NCBI RefSeq assembly: GCF_000147695.2
Contig: NC_015958.1
Coordinates: forward strand, 908,501 to 972,500
Source: Thermoanaerobacter wiegelii Rt8.B1
GTDB taxonomy: Bacteria > Bacillota > Thermoanaerobacteria > Thermoanaerobacterales > Thermoanaerobacteraceae
DNA: 64,000 nucleotides
Direction: 5' to 3'
The notes under the pieces: model-generated
Seen by the model: only the letters and a program-made list of their open reading frames with translations
Told to the model about the DNA's origin: nothing
Databases searched by the model: none
Shown here: piece after piece, positions 25,924-35,318 of the stretch
How positions within the stretch are numbered: position 1 is the first letter of the stretch
Layout: every line of letters starts with the position of its first letter
Translations under genes and position numbers: made by a program

Positions 25924-27186
25924 ATGAGTAAAAAACTTTTAAGCATCTTTGTTTTGACGATCTTTGTATTAGCTACTGTTTTAGCTGGTTGTTCATCCAG
26001 TAAAAATAATACCTCCAGTGCCAATGAGACAAATACACAAAAACAAGAGACGGTGAAACCAGTTACTATAAAATTAGGTATGTGGTCTTCATCTCCAGCA
26101 GAAAAGAAGATAGTGGATGACCAAATAGCTAAGTTTAAAGAAAAATATCCAAATATAGATGTGCAAATTGAGACAATTGTGGGAGATTACATGCAAAAAT
26201 TACAAACAGAACTGGCGTCAAATACAGCACCAGACATATTCTATCTTGACAGCATGCCTGCACCACAGCTTATGTCTTCAGGAGTTTTAGAGCCATTAGA
26301 TGATTATATTAAGAAATACAATGTGGATGTAAATGATTTCGAACCTGCTTTGCTTTCCGCTTTTCAGTGGGAAGGAAAAACTTATGGTTTGCCAAAGGAT
26401 TTCAATACTCTAGCTTTGTTTTACAACAAAGACATGTTTAAAGCGGCTGGAATAAATGAGCCTCCAAAAACATGGGAGGAATTAAGAGATGTAGCTAAAA
26501 AGTTGACAAAAGACGGTGTCAAAGGTTTGGTTTTATCAGCAGACCTTGCAAGATTTGATGCTTTTATAAATCAAAATGGCGGTTCAGTATATCAAGATGG
26601 AAAAGTTACTTTAAATCTGCCAGAGAATGCACAAGCTCTTGATTTTTATGTAGGCCTCATTACAAAAGACAAAGTTGCTGACACACCACAAAACATGGGA
26701 GAAGGCTGGAATGGAGATGCTTTTGCTGCTAAAAAAGCTGCAATGGCAATAGAAGGTGGCTGGATGATACCATTCCTCAAAGAAAAAGCTCCTGATTTAA
26801 ACTATGGTATAGTAGAGCTTCCAGCAGGAAAGCAAAAATCTACAATGGCTTTCACTGTTGCATATGTGATGAATAAAAACAGCCAACATAAAGATGAAGC
26901 ATTTAAGCTTATTGAATTTTTAACCGGTAAAGAAGGACAGCAATTTGTAGTAGATTCAGGCCTTGCACTTCCATCGAGAAAGTCTATGCAAGAAGGATTT
27001 AAGGAGAAATATCCTGAAAGAGCTGCCTTTGTAGATGGTGCTTCCTATGCAGTACCATGGCAGTTTGGCTTGTATGGCACAAAGGTAGTAGATGCGGCTA
27101 ATAAAGCCTGTGAAGCATTAATAATGAACCAAATAAGTAGTGCTCAACAAGCTCTTGACAATGCACAAAAGGAAGTTGGACAATAA
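25924..27186 (+). CDS. Sugar ABC transporter substrate-binding lipoprotein (koj cluster)
   Basis: This is a 420-residue extracytoplasmic solute-binding protein of the CUT1 (carbohydrate uptake) type. The signal peptide ends in the lipobox LAGC (Cys near residue 24) for lipid anchoring, followed by a Ser/Asn-rich linker. The mature part carries typical motifs: DIFYLDSMPAPQLMSSG, FNTLALFYNKDMFKAAGI and PKTWEELRDVAKKL. It probably binds kojibiose or a related oligosaccharide. Hairpins flank the gene, which often gives the binding protein a higher mRNA level than its permeases. Confidence 0.9.
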   Translation: MSKKLLSIFVLTIFVLATVLAGCSSSKNNTSSANETNTQKQETVKPVTIKLGMWSSSPAEKKIVDDQIAKFKEKYPNIDVQIETIVGDYMQKLQTELASNTAPDIFYLDSMPAPQLMSSGVLEPLDDYIKKYNVDVNDFEPALLSAFQWEGKTYGLPKDFNTLALFYNKDMFKAAGINEPPKTWEELRDVAKKLTKDGVKGLVLSADLARFDAFINQNGGSVYQDGKVTLNLPENAQALDFYVGLITKDKVADTPQNMGEGWNGDAFAAKKAAMAIEGGWMIPFLKEKAPDLNYGIVELPAGKQKSTMAFTVAYVMNKNSQHKDEAFKLIEFLTGKEGQQFVVDSGLALPSRKSMQEGFKEKYPERAAFVDGASYAVPWQFGLYGTKVVDAANKACEALIMNQISSAQQALDNAQKEVGQ

Positions 27187-27195
27187 TTTAAACAA

Positions 27196-27223
27196 GCAGC
27201 ACCTTACTAAAATAAGGTGCTGC
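27196..27223 (+). repeat. Intercistronic hairpin after the binding-protein gene
   Basis: An 11-bp perfect stem (GCAGCACCTTA / TAAGGTGCTGC, loop of 6) lies between binding protein and permease. A weak TTTTTT lies 10 bases later. It is probably an mRNA-stabilising or attenuating structure. Confidence 0.65.
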
Positions 27224-27261
27224 AATTATGATTTTTTAAGGTTGAAGGGAAGGATGTATTT

Positions 27262-28161
27262 ATGGAAGCTAAAATGACTATGAAAAAGAGGTATTTATAC
27301 GAAGCTTTGTCAGGGTATGCTTTTGTGTTACCTTTTATTGCTTCAATATCTATTTTTTTGATAGGACCATTAATTTATGCTTTTATTATAAGTTTTAAAG
27401 AATTTTCTTTTTTAAATCCTGAAGCAAGCCGATGGGTTGGATTTGCAAATTATATAAAGTTATTTAGCGACCCGACATTTAAAAGGGCTCTTTTAAATAC
27501 AACACTTTATTCTTTAGGAGTAGTGCCAACACAGCTAATTATTGCCTTAATACTAGCATTAATTGTAAATTCGAATATTAAAGGTAAAACATTTTTTAGA
27601 GTTGCCTATTATATACCAACTGTTACATCCACAGTTGCAGTTTCTGTAATATTTTTATATCTATTTAAAGCAGATGGTTTAGTTAATGCTTTGTTAGCTA
27701 AATTTGGCATACAAGGACCTGCTTGGTTTAATGATGTAAGGTTTGCGCTTCCTTCTATCATGATGATGGCGATATGGTCTTCTGTAGGTAATTACATGGT
27801 GATTTTTCTTGCCGGGCTACAGGATATACCATCAGAATTGTACGAGGCGGCGGAAGTAGATGGAGCTAATAAATTTCAAAGGTTTTTCAAAATTACCCTT
27901 CCAATGTTGAGGCCAATAGTGTTTTTTAATCTAGTAATGTCATTAATTGGTACTTTTCAGGTTTTTGACCAAGCCTATGTAGTATCGCAAGGGACTGGTG
28001 GGCCTCTTGATGCTACAATGACAGTCGTGCTGGATATATATAGGACAGGCTTTAGAGATTTTAACATGGGTTACGCTTCAGCTATGGCTTTTGCATTATT
28101 TGTAATAATCTTGATATTGACTCTTATACAGCGAAAGCTTTTCAAAGAAGAAACCTATTAG
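27262..28161 (+). CDS. Sugar ABC transporter permease, MalF type (koj cluster)
   Basis: This is a 299-residue membrane permease with about six helices and the EAA loop near the C-terminal third (SELYEAAEVDGANKFQRFFKITLPMLRP), where the ATPase docks. It belongs to the CUT1 family and pairs with the next permease. It starts at ATG 27262; a second Met three codons later is less likely. The stop is 13 bases before the next gene. Confidence 0.92.
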   Translation: MEAKMTMKKRYLYEALSGYAFVLPFIASISIFLIGPLIYAFIISFKEFSFLNPEASRWVGFANYIKLFSDPTFKRALLNTTLYSLGVVPTQLIIALILALIVNSNIKGKTFFRVAYYIPTVTSTVAVSVIFLYLFKADGLVNALLAKFGIQGPAWFNDVRFALPSIMMMAIWSSVGNYMVIFLAGLQDIPSELYEAAEVDGANKFQRFFKITLPMLRPIVFFNLVMSLIGTFQVFDQAYVVSQGTGGPLDATMTVVLDIYRTGFRDFNMGYASAMAFALFVIILILTLIQRKLFKEETY

Positions 28162-28174
28162 GAGGTGGCAATAG

Positions 28175-28984
28175 ATGAAAAAGGTGTTGCGGCTTTTATT
28201 TTATATCGTTGTAGTAGGATATGCAGTAATTACACTTGGTCCTTTTATATGGTCTATAATAACATCTCTAAAACCCACCAGTGAATTAAATACTTTTGCT
28301 GTAAATATAAAACATTTAACTTTAGATAACTATAAAATGATAATTACAAAATTTCCTTTTTTAAGGTGGTTTATAAATAGCGCTATAGTTGCAGCTATAG
28401 TAACGTTTGGCAATATACTGTTTAATTCTATGGCAGGGTATGCACTTGCAAGAATAAATTTTCCTGGAAGAAATTTATTGTTTATGGTTGTGCTTGCTCT
28501 CATGATGGTACCAGGACAGGTAGTGATGGTGCCAACTTATATCCTTCTCAGCAAATTAGGCTGGGTAAACACTTACATGGGTCTTACAATTCCGTTTTTG
28601 ACCAGCAATTTTGGAATATTTTTAATGAGGCAATTTTTCTTATCTCTTCCCAAAGAGTTAGAAGAAGCAGCTACAATTGACGGTTTGTCACGATTTGGGA
28701 TTTTCTTTAAAATAGTTTTGCCTTTGTCTAAACCTGCTCTTGCAACTCAATTCATTTTTATGTTTACTGGCAATTGGAATAGTTTCTTGTGGCCTAGTCT
28801 CTTGACATCCAGTGATGATATGTATACACTGCCGGTAGGACTTAATTCCTTTTACGGCCAATACTATCAATTTTGGAATCAGGTAATGGCAGGAGCTATA
28901 CTTTTGACATTACCGACTATATTAATATTCTTAATATTCCAGAGATATTTTGTAAAAGGAATATCTACAACGGGATTAAAATAA
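28175..28984 (+). CDS. Sugar ABC transporter permease, MalG type (koj cluster)
   Basis: This is a 269-residue permease with about six helices and the EAA loop KELEEAATIDGLSRFGIFFK. The C-terminal tail (RYFVKGISTTGLK) is typical of MalG-like proteins (GxxxGAxKG-like ending). AGGAGGTGG precedes the ATG. No ATP-binding subunit follows. The importer probably borrows a shared MsmK/MsiK-type ATPase from elsewhere in the genome. Confidence 0.92.
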   Translation: MKKVLRLLFYIVVVGYAVITLGPFIWSIITSLKPTSELNTFAVNIKHLTLDNYKMIITKFPFLRWFINSAIVAAIVTFGNILFNSMAGYALARINFPGRNLLFMVVLALMMVPGQVVMVPTYILLSKLGWVNTYMGLTIPFLTSNFGIFLMRQFFLSLPKELEEAATIDGLSRFGIFFKIVLPLSKPALATQFIFMFTGNWNSFLWPSLLTSSDDMYTLPVGLNSFYGQYYQFWNQVMAGAILLTLPTILIFLIFQRYFVKGISTTGLK

Positions 28985-29005
28985 ACGTTACGAAGGAGGA
29001 ATAAA

Positions 29006-29653
29006 ATGGCAAGATATCGTGGAGTAATTTTTGATTTAGATGGTGTTATTACAGATACTGCAAGGTATCACTATTTAGCATGGAAAAAACTTGCTGATGA
29101 GTTAGGGATATATTTTGATGAAGTTATCAATGAGAGGTTAAAAGGTGTAAGCCGCCTACAATCTTTAGAGATAATTTTAGAGAAAAGTGATAAAAAATAT
29201 TCTCAAGAAGAAAAAGAATATTATGCAAATAAAAAGAATGAGTATTATAAAGAGATGATAAAAAAGATTACGCCTGAAGATTTATTGCCGGGAGTGGAGA
29301 GATTCATTGAAGAGCTTAAAAAACGAGGTATTAAAATAGCAATTGCATCTGTCAGCAAAAATGCTTTTACTGTAGTTGAAAATTTAAAAATAAGAGATAA
29401 ATTTGACTATATAGTAGATGCAAACGAAATAAAGCGCGGGAAGCCTGACCCTGAGATATTTTTAAATGCAGCGAAGCATCTTGGGATTCCCCCGGCGAAG
29501 TGCATTGGAATAGAAGATTCGGCTGCGGGAATTACTGCAATAAAAAAAGCAGGAATGTTTGCAGTAGGAGTGGGCAATCCTGAAACAGTAAAAGAAGCAG
29601 ACTTAATTTTAAAGGATTTAAGTGAAGCAGATAAAATATTAGAATTGCTGTAG
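29006..29653 (+). CDS. pgmB: Beta-phosphoglucomutase
   Basis: This HAD-superfamily mutase converts beta-glucose 1-phosphate, the product of kojibiose and trehalose phosphorylases, to glucose 6-phosphate. The 215-residue protein has the phosphorylated Asp motif FDLDGVITDTA (Asp10, Asp12), the substrate-binding WKKLADELGI and VSRLQSLEIIL segments in the cap, motif II AIASVSKNA, and motifs III/IV RGKPDPEIF and GIEDSAAGITAIKKAGM. It is the last gene of the koj operon, 22 bases after the permease, and ends at a terminator that was hit by an IS30 element. Confidence 0.94.
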   Translation: MARYRGVIFDLDGVITDTARYHYLAWKKLADELGIYFDEVINERLKGVSRLQSLEIILEKSDKKYSQEEKEYYANKKNEYYKEMIKKITPEDLLPGVERFIEELKKRGIKIAIASVSKNAFTVVENLKIRDKFDYIVDANEIKRGKPDPEIFLNAAKHLGIPPAKCIGIEDSAAGITAIKKAGMFAVGVGNPETVKEADLILKDLSEADKILELL

Positions 29654-29659
29654 TGTGGA

Positions 29660-29692
29660 AATATTCCCCTGTGTTTTGGGGAATATTTTTTG
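29660..29692 (+). terminator. Terminator of the koj operon
   Basis: The stem is AAATATTCCCC / GGGGAATATTT followed by T residues. Its right arm plus T-run (GGGGAATATTTTTT) is repeated beyond the IS30 element. Confidence 0.85.
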
Positions 29693-29760
29693 GTTAGTTG
29701 TATAATTAAATGCAACAGATAAAAAAATAGAAACCATAGTGAAAATCATGTATGATATAG

Positions 29761-30958
<1,198 letters not shown>

Positions 30959-31059
30959 GGTTATATATGATTTGTCCCAAATCCTATATCTACATGATTT
31001 TCATTAAGTGTTGCATTTAATATTGCAATTTATAGGGGAATATTTTTTATAAAAAACTC

Positions 31060-31108
31060 TTGCATTTTTAAAAGAATCGTAATATAATGTAACTGTAAGC
31101 GGTTACAG
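31060..31108 (+). promoter_or_regulatory. Promoter and operator of LacI regulator 2
   Basis: TTGCAT (31060-31065), 17 bases, TATAAT (31083-31088), then the near-palindrome CTGTAAGCGGTTACAG at 31093-31108 at the expected transcription start. A sister site stands at 32168. Confidence 0.82.
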
Positions 31109-31131
31109 TAAATTAAGAAAAGGGTGTCAAA

Positions 31132-32145
31132 ATGGCGACAATAGACGATGTGGCAAAATTAGCAGGTGTTTCTATTGCAACTGTTTCGAGAGTTTTTAAT
31201 AATAGCCCTTTAGTAAGTGAAAAAGCAAGGCAAAAAGTTTTAAAAGCTGCAGAAGAGCTGGGATACAAACCCAGTATGCCAGCCAGAAGCCTGGCGATGA
31301 AGAAGACAAACACTATAGGGCTAATTGTGCCTGATATATCAAACCCTTACTATGCAGAAGTAGTAAGAGGTATTGAAGATGTCTGCAATATTTATAAATA
31401 CAATATTACTTTGTGCAATGCAGACAATAAAAGAGAAAAAGAATTTCAATATATAGAAATGCTAAAAAATCGGTGGGTTGATGGAATAATATTTCACTGT
31501 GACTATTTTTCTGAAGAGCATTATGAAGTCTTTAAAAATGACAATATAAAGGTGGTACTTGCAGGAAGAACAACAAAGTTTGATGTGTCTTATGTAGGGA
31601 TTGATAATTTTAAAGCGGCTTATGATGCAGTGAATTATTTAATATCATTAGGCCACAAGAGGATTGGAATTATTCATGGCCCTCTTGATGACATGAAAGA
31701 GACAATAGATAGCGTAGACAGGCTAAAAGGGTATAAGCAAGCTCTTATTGATAATGGCTTACCAATTTATGATAAATTTATTAAAGAAGCAAATTTTAAG
31801 TATAAAGGCGGATATAATGCGGCGATGGAAATGCTAAAAGGCGAAATGAGACCTACTGCTATTTTTGCGATAAGTGATATTATGGCAATGGGAGCAATAA
31901 ATGCGGTGTTTGACAGCGGGCTTTCCTGTCCTGAAGATGTATCAGTAATGGGTTTTGATAATATTGACTTGTCAGAAGCAACAAGGCCTTCTCTCACTAC
32001 TGTATCACAGCCTATGTATGAAATAGGGGCTGTTGCAGCTAGAATGCTTATAAAAATGTTAAATGGGGAAGAAATTGATGATTATCAAATAATTTTAAAA
32101 CACAAAATTGTGGTAAGAAATTCTTGTATATCTCTAAAAGATTAA
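31132..32145 (+). CDS. LacI-family regulator of the trehalose phosphorylase cluster
   Basis: This is a 337-residue LacI/GalR repressor: DNA-binding headpiece ATIDDVAKLAGVSIATVSRVF, hinge PARSLAMKK, then the effector domain (IGLIVPDISNPYYAEVVRGI, VMGFDNIDLSEATRPSLTTV). It is distinct from regulator 1 both in its headpiece and in its apparent operator (TGTAAGCG-type rather than CCAAAACG-type). It likely represses itself and the second importer/treP genes. Confidence 0.92.
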   Translation: MATIDDVAKLAGVSIATVSRVFNNSPLVSEKARQKVLKAAEELGYKPSMPARSLAMKKTNTIGLIVPDISNPYYAEVVRGIEDVCNIYKYNITLCNADNKREKEFQYIEMLKNRWVDGIIFHCDYFSEEHYEVFKNDNIKVVLAGRTTKFDVSYVGIDNFKAAYDAVNYLISLGHKRIGIIHGPLDDMKETIDSVDRLKGYKQALIDNGLPIYDKFIKEANFKYKGGYNAAMEMLKGEMRPTAIFAISDIMAMGAINAVFDSGLSCPEDVSVMGFDNIDLSEATRPSLTTVSQPMYEIGAVAARMLIKMLNGEEIDDYQIILKHKIVVRNSCISLKD

Positions 32146-32167
32146 ATTTTGTTTTATTTTTTTAAAT

Positions 32168-32181
32168 TGTAAGCGCTTACA
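32168..32181 (+). promoter_or_regulatory. Operator upstream of the second importer (LacI or cre site)
   Basis: TGTAAGCGCTTACA is a perfect 14-bp palindrome sharing its core with the operator at 31093. It also fits the CcpA cre consensus, so either regulator 2 or CcpA could bind. Confidence 0.75.
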
Positions 32182-32238
32182 GTTTTTAAGCATGAAAAGC
32201 GCAGTGAAGATTTTAAGCTTAGGAAAGGAGAATATGGC

Positions 32239-33096
32239 ATGGCTTATGTAAACTTCGTAAAGAAATACAAACTTGAAATTGCCATGGTTTTACCATTACT
32301 ATTATATATTTTGGGTTTTACTGTATACCCTATTATTCAAACTATTACTTTAAGTTTTCAAGACCAGTATACTAAAGCATTCACATTGGCAAATTATAAA
32401 GAGATTATAGGAAAAACAGAATTTAAAAATGCTTTTTTCAATACCATAGCTCTTACATTTATAAGCCTTACTTTGGAAATGACTGCAGGCCTTGTCATTG
32501 CGCTTATTTTAAAAAGGAATTTTAGAGGAAAAGGGCTTTTGAGGTCTTTGATGTTGGTTCCTATGGGAGTTCCTACACTTGTATCAGGTGTCGCTATGAC
32601 ATATATTTTCGGATTAAATGGTTATTTTAATGAACTTTTGGAAAAATTACACTTAATTAAGCTTCCTGTAGATTGGGCGAGCGGTGGTTTTAAGACATTG
32701 CTTATGGTTTCTGTAGCTGATATGTGGAAAGTTACCCCACTGGTCATACTATTGCTTTTGGCTGGTCTTGAAAGTATACCAGATGAAGTTTATGAAGCTT
32801 CCAATATTGACGGGGCAACTGCGTGGCAAACTTTTAAATATGTGACATTGCCACTTTTAAAGCCCTCTATAACGATGGCCTTGATATTAAGAGCGATAGA
32901 TGCTTTTAGAATATTTGAACTTGTACTTGTTCTTGCAGGCCGTGCTACTCCTGTTATTTCTACTTTTGCGTATGACGAGTATAATAATTATGCAAATGCT
33001 TATACATCTGCGGCAGCATCTACAATATTGCTCCTAATAATAGCAGTATTTATAGTGAGCTACTTAAAAATAGCTGGTACTAAGGAGGAACAATGA
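32239..33096 (+). CDS. Sugar ABC transporter permease, MalF type (tre cluster)
   Basis: This is a 285-residue permease with about six membrane helices and the EAA loop DEVYEASNIDGATAWQTFKYVTLPLLKP. AAAGGAG precedes the ATG. Its last four bases overlap the start of the next permease gene (ATGA arrangement), so the two are translationally coupled. It is shorter than the koj-cluster MalF protein and clearly a separate transporter. Confidence 0.92.
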   Translation: MAYVNFVKKYKLEIAMVLPLLLYILGFTVYPIIQTITLSFQDQYTKAFTLANYKEIIGKTEFKNAFFNTIALTFISLTLEMTAGLVIALILKRNFRGKGLLRSLMLVPMGVPTLVSGVAMTYIFGLNGYFNELLEKLHLIKLPVDWASGGFKTLLMVSVADMWKVTPLVILLLLAGLESIPDEVYEASNIDGATAWQTFKYVTLPLLKPSITMALILRAIDAFRIFELVLVLAGRATPVISTFAYDEYNNYANAYTSAAASTILLLIIAVFIVSYLKIAGTKEEQ

Positions 33097-33926
33097 TGAG
33101 AAAAATAGATATTAGTGAAAAGATTTCAAATACAGCGTATATTCCAATAGCTATAATAGCGGCAATATTGATGATTATACCAGTATATATACTTTTTATA
33201 ACTTCTTTTGCAGTGCCAAGTGATATATTAAAGCCTCATCCAGACTTTTTCATCACTCGCTTTACTTTGGACCATTGGAAAGACGTATTTCTTTCAGGAA
33301 ATATATGGCCTCCTTTTAAGAAAAGTTTTGTAGTGGCAACAATGACTACTATCATCGCAATTATAATAGCTGCTCCAGCGGCTTATGTTATAGCGAGGAT
33401 GCCATCGAAAGTAAAATACGCAGTAGTATTATCACTGTTTTTTACAAGGATGTTTCCTGATGTAGGTATTGCTCTTCCGATAGCAGTTGAGTTTATAAAA
33501 TTAAATTTAATGGACACTTATTTAGGATTAGTTATGGCACACCTTATTGTAAATTTACCTTTTGCAGCATGGATATTGGTTGGAACTTTTGAGACAATAC
33601 CAAAGGACTTAGAAGAAGCTGCATTGGTTGATGGAACAAGTAAATTGACGGCATTGATGAGGATTATAATGCCAATTGCACTTCCTGGTATAGCTGTTAC
33701 TGCTATATTTGTGTGGCTGAATTCCTGGAATGAATTTACTTATGCTCTTTACTTGACTATTTCAGACAGGACTTTGCCTCTTCAAACTTACTATTATGTT
33801 CAAAGAGGAGGAATTTTTGATTCTGCCACATATGCGGCAATACTCACAATCCCTGTAATGCTTGTGACATTCTTCTTACAAAAGTACATGAAGAGTGGTT
33901 ATCTTGCAGGGGCTGTTAAAAGTTAG
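33093..33926 (+). CDS. Sugar ABC transporter permease, MalG type (tre cluster)
   Basis: This is a 277-residue permease with about six helices, EAA loop KDLEEAALVDGTSKLTALMRI and a MalG-like C-terminus (YMKSGYLAGAVKS). It starts at one of two adjacent ATG codons overlapping the previous stop. In this cluster the permeases precede the binding protein, the reverse of the koj cluster. Confidence 0.92.
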   Translation: MMRKIDISEKISNTAYIPIAIIAAILMIIPVYILFITSFAVPSDILKPHPDFFITRFTLDHWKDVFLSGNIWPPFKKSFVVATMTTIIAIIIAAPAAYVIARMPSKVKYAVVLSLFFTRMFPDVGIALPIAVEFIKLNLMDTYLGLVMAHLIVNLPFAAWILVGTFETIPKDLEEAALVDGTSKLTALMRIIMPIALPGIAVTAIFVWLNSWNEFTYALYLTISDRTLPLQTYYYVQRGGIFDSATYAAILTIPVMLVTFFLQKYMKSGYLAGAVKS

Positions 33927-33932
33927 CTATAC

Positions 33933-33953
33933 GTATCCGAATTTTTCGGATAC
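33933..33953 (+). repeat. Inverted repeat between permease and binding-protein genes
   Basis: GTATCCGAA / TTCGGATAC arms of 9 bp flank a TTT centre. It resembles the ATCC...GGAT operator near kojP but is one base shorter and lacks the central CG. It could be an operator or an RNA hairpin. Confidence 0.55.
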
Positions 33954-33996
33954 TGTATATATAAAAAATTAAATTTTAAGGAGGTTTTCTGAAGTT

Positions 33997-35241
33997 ATGA
34001 GGAAGTTTTATGCTAAGGTAATAGCAGTATTAGTGATTCTCTCCCTTTTGGGTACCTTTATCGCAGGATGCGGAAGTAAAAATGTGTCAGATGCGAGGAA
34101 AAAAGTCTTGAAAGTTTCAATGGGACTTGGAGAAGCAGAATGGAAAGTGATGAAGGAAGATATTTTCCCCCCATTTGAGCAAAAGTATGGTGTAAAAATT
34201 GAGCCTCTTCAAATTGAAGCAGGAGACCTTATTAAAAAGTTAGATGCTATGCACAAAGCAAATGCGATGGATATAGATATTATAACTCAAGATAACATGC
34301 AACTTGCTCCGCTTGTGGCAAAAGGGCTTGTGGAAGATTTGTCTCAGTATAGAGACATGATACCAAAGGAAGTAATACCAAGTCTTGTGCCAGTAGGAGA
34401 GTTTGATGGAAAGTTGTACTTTATGCCGTATAGACCAAATGTAGAAATAGCTTTCTACAACGAAGATAAATTCAACGAATACGGTTTAAAACTTCCTACA
34501 AATTGGGATGAGCTTTTGCAGGTTGCAAAGACTTTTAAAGAAAAAGAGGGCATAGGCAGAGTTATAATTAAAGAAAATTTAGGGCCTGACAGCACAGTTC
34601 AAATGTTCGACCTTATAAGGTCTGCTGGTGGTGACCCAACAGTATTGAATGATGAAGGTTCAGTAAAAGCATTTACATTCTTGAAAGAATTACAACCATA
34701 CCTCTCTCCTGACTCAAAGAAAGCTGACTGGAATACACCTGTAGAATATCTCGCAAAAGATAGTGTATATTTGGTTGAAAATTGGCCTTACACTGCAAAC
34801 GTTCTTGTAGAGCAGTATGGTAAAAAGAACATTTTGGCATATCAAGGTTGGGCAGGTCCGGTTAAAGAGTCCCACGTTTTAGGAGGAGAAGTTATAGGAA
34901 TACCAACTGGTGCACCTAATAAAGAGATGGCTATAAAATTTATGGAATACCTTATGAGCAAAGAAGTTCAAGAGAAGCTTGTCACTAAATTAGGATGGCC
35001 ATCCATGAGAAGCGACGCTTATGGAAAGGTTGAAGAATGGCAAAAACCATATTTTGAAGCTATAAATGAAGCGTTAAAACACGCAGAACCAAGGCCAAAC
35101 CTTGTATACTGGGCTGATGTAGATAAGGCTATAAATGGAGCGTTAAGAGAGATAATCTTTGAAGACAAACCTATTAAACCTACTCTTGATAAATACCACA
35201 ACATGATAGAAGAAGCTAAGAAAGCTGCAGAAAGCAAGTAA
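33997..35241 (+). CDS. Sugar ABC transporter substrate-binding lipoprotein (tre cluster)
   Basis: This is a 414-residue CUT1-type solute-binding lipoprotein with lipobox IAGC (Cys near residue 26) and typical segments: VEIAFYNEDKFNEYGLKLPT, NWDELLQVAKTF and VEYLAKDSVYLVENWPY. It is followed by treP, so trehalose is the likely ligand, although sucrose- or maltose-type sugars remain possible. AAGGAGG precedes the ATG. A strong hairpin after the stop probably sets its level relative to treP. Confidence 0.9.
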   Translation: MRKFYAKVIAVLVILSLLGTFIAGCGSKNVSDARKKVLKVSMGLGEAEWKVMKEDIFPPFEQKYGVKIEPLQIEAGDLIKKLDAMHKANAMDIDIITQDNMQLAPLVAKGLVEDLSQYRDMIPKEVIPSLVPVGEFDGKLYFMPYRPNVEIAFYNEDKFNEYGLKLPTNWDELLQVAKTFKEKEGIGRVIIKENLGPDSTVQMFDLIRSAGGDPTVLNDEGSVKAFTFLKELQPYLSPDSKKADWNTPVEYLAKDSVYLVENWPYTANVLVEQYGKKNILAYQGWAGPVKESHVLGGEVIGIPTGAPNKEMAIKFMEYLMSKEVQEKLVTKLGWPSMRSDAYGKVEEWQKPYFEAINEALKHAEPRPNLVYWADVDKAINGALREIIFEDKPIKPTLDKYHNMIEEAKKAAESK

Positions 35242-35254
35242 ATGTTTTAATTGG

Positions 35255-35288
35255 TTTTAGTCGGAAACGACTTTGTTTCCGACTAAAA
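35255..35288 (+). terminator. Strong hairpin between the binding-protein gene and treP
   Basis: A 14-bp perfect stem (TTTTAGTCGGAAAC / GTTTCCGACTAAAA) with a 6-base loop is followed by TTTTG. It is probably a partial terminator inside the operon. Confidence 0.7.
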
Positions 35289-35318
35289 TTTTGAATAAAG
35301 TAAGAGTGGAGGATGGAT

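Noticed and set aside
33933-33953. Third operator for LacI regulator 1
   Set aside because: It shares ATCC...GGAT with the kojP site but has different spacing and no central CG, so the assignment is not supported; it is kept as an inverted repeat.
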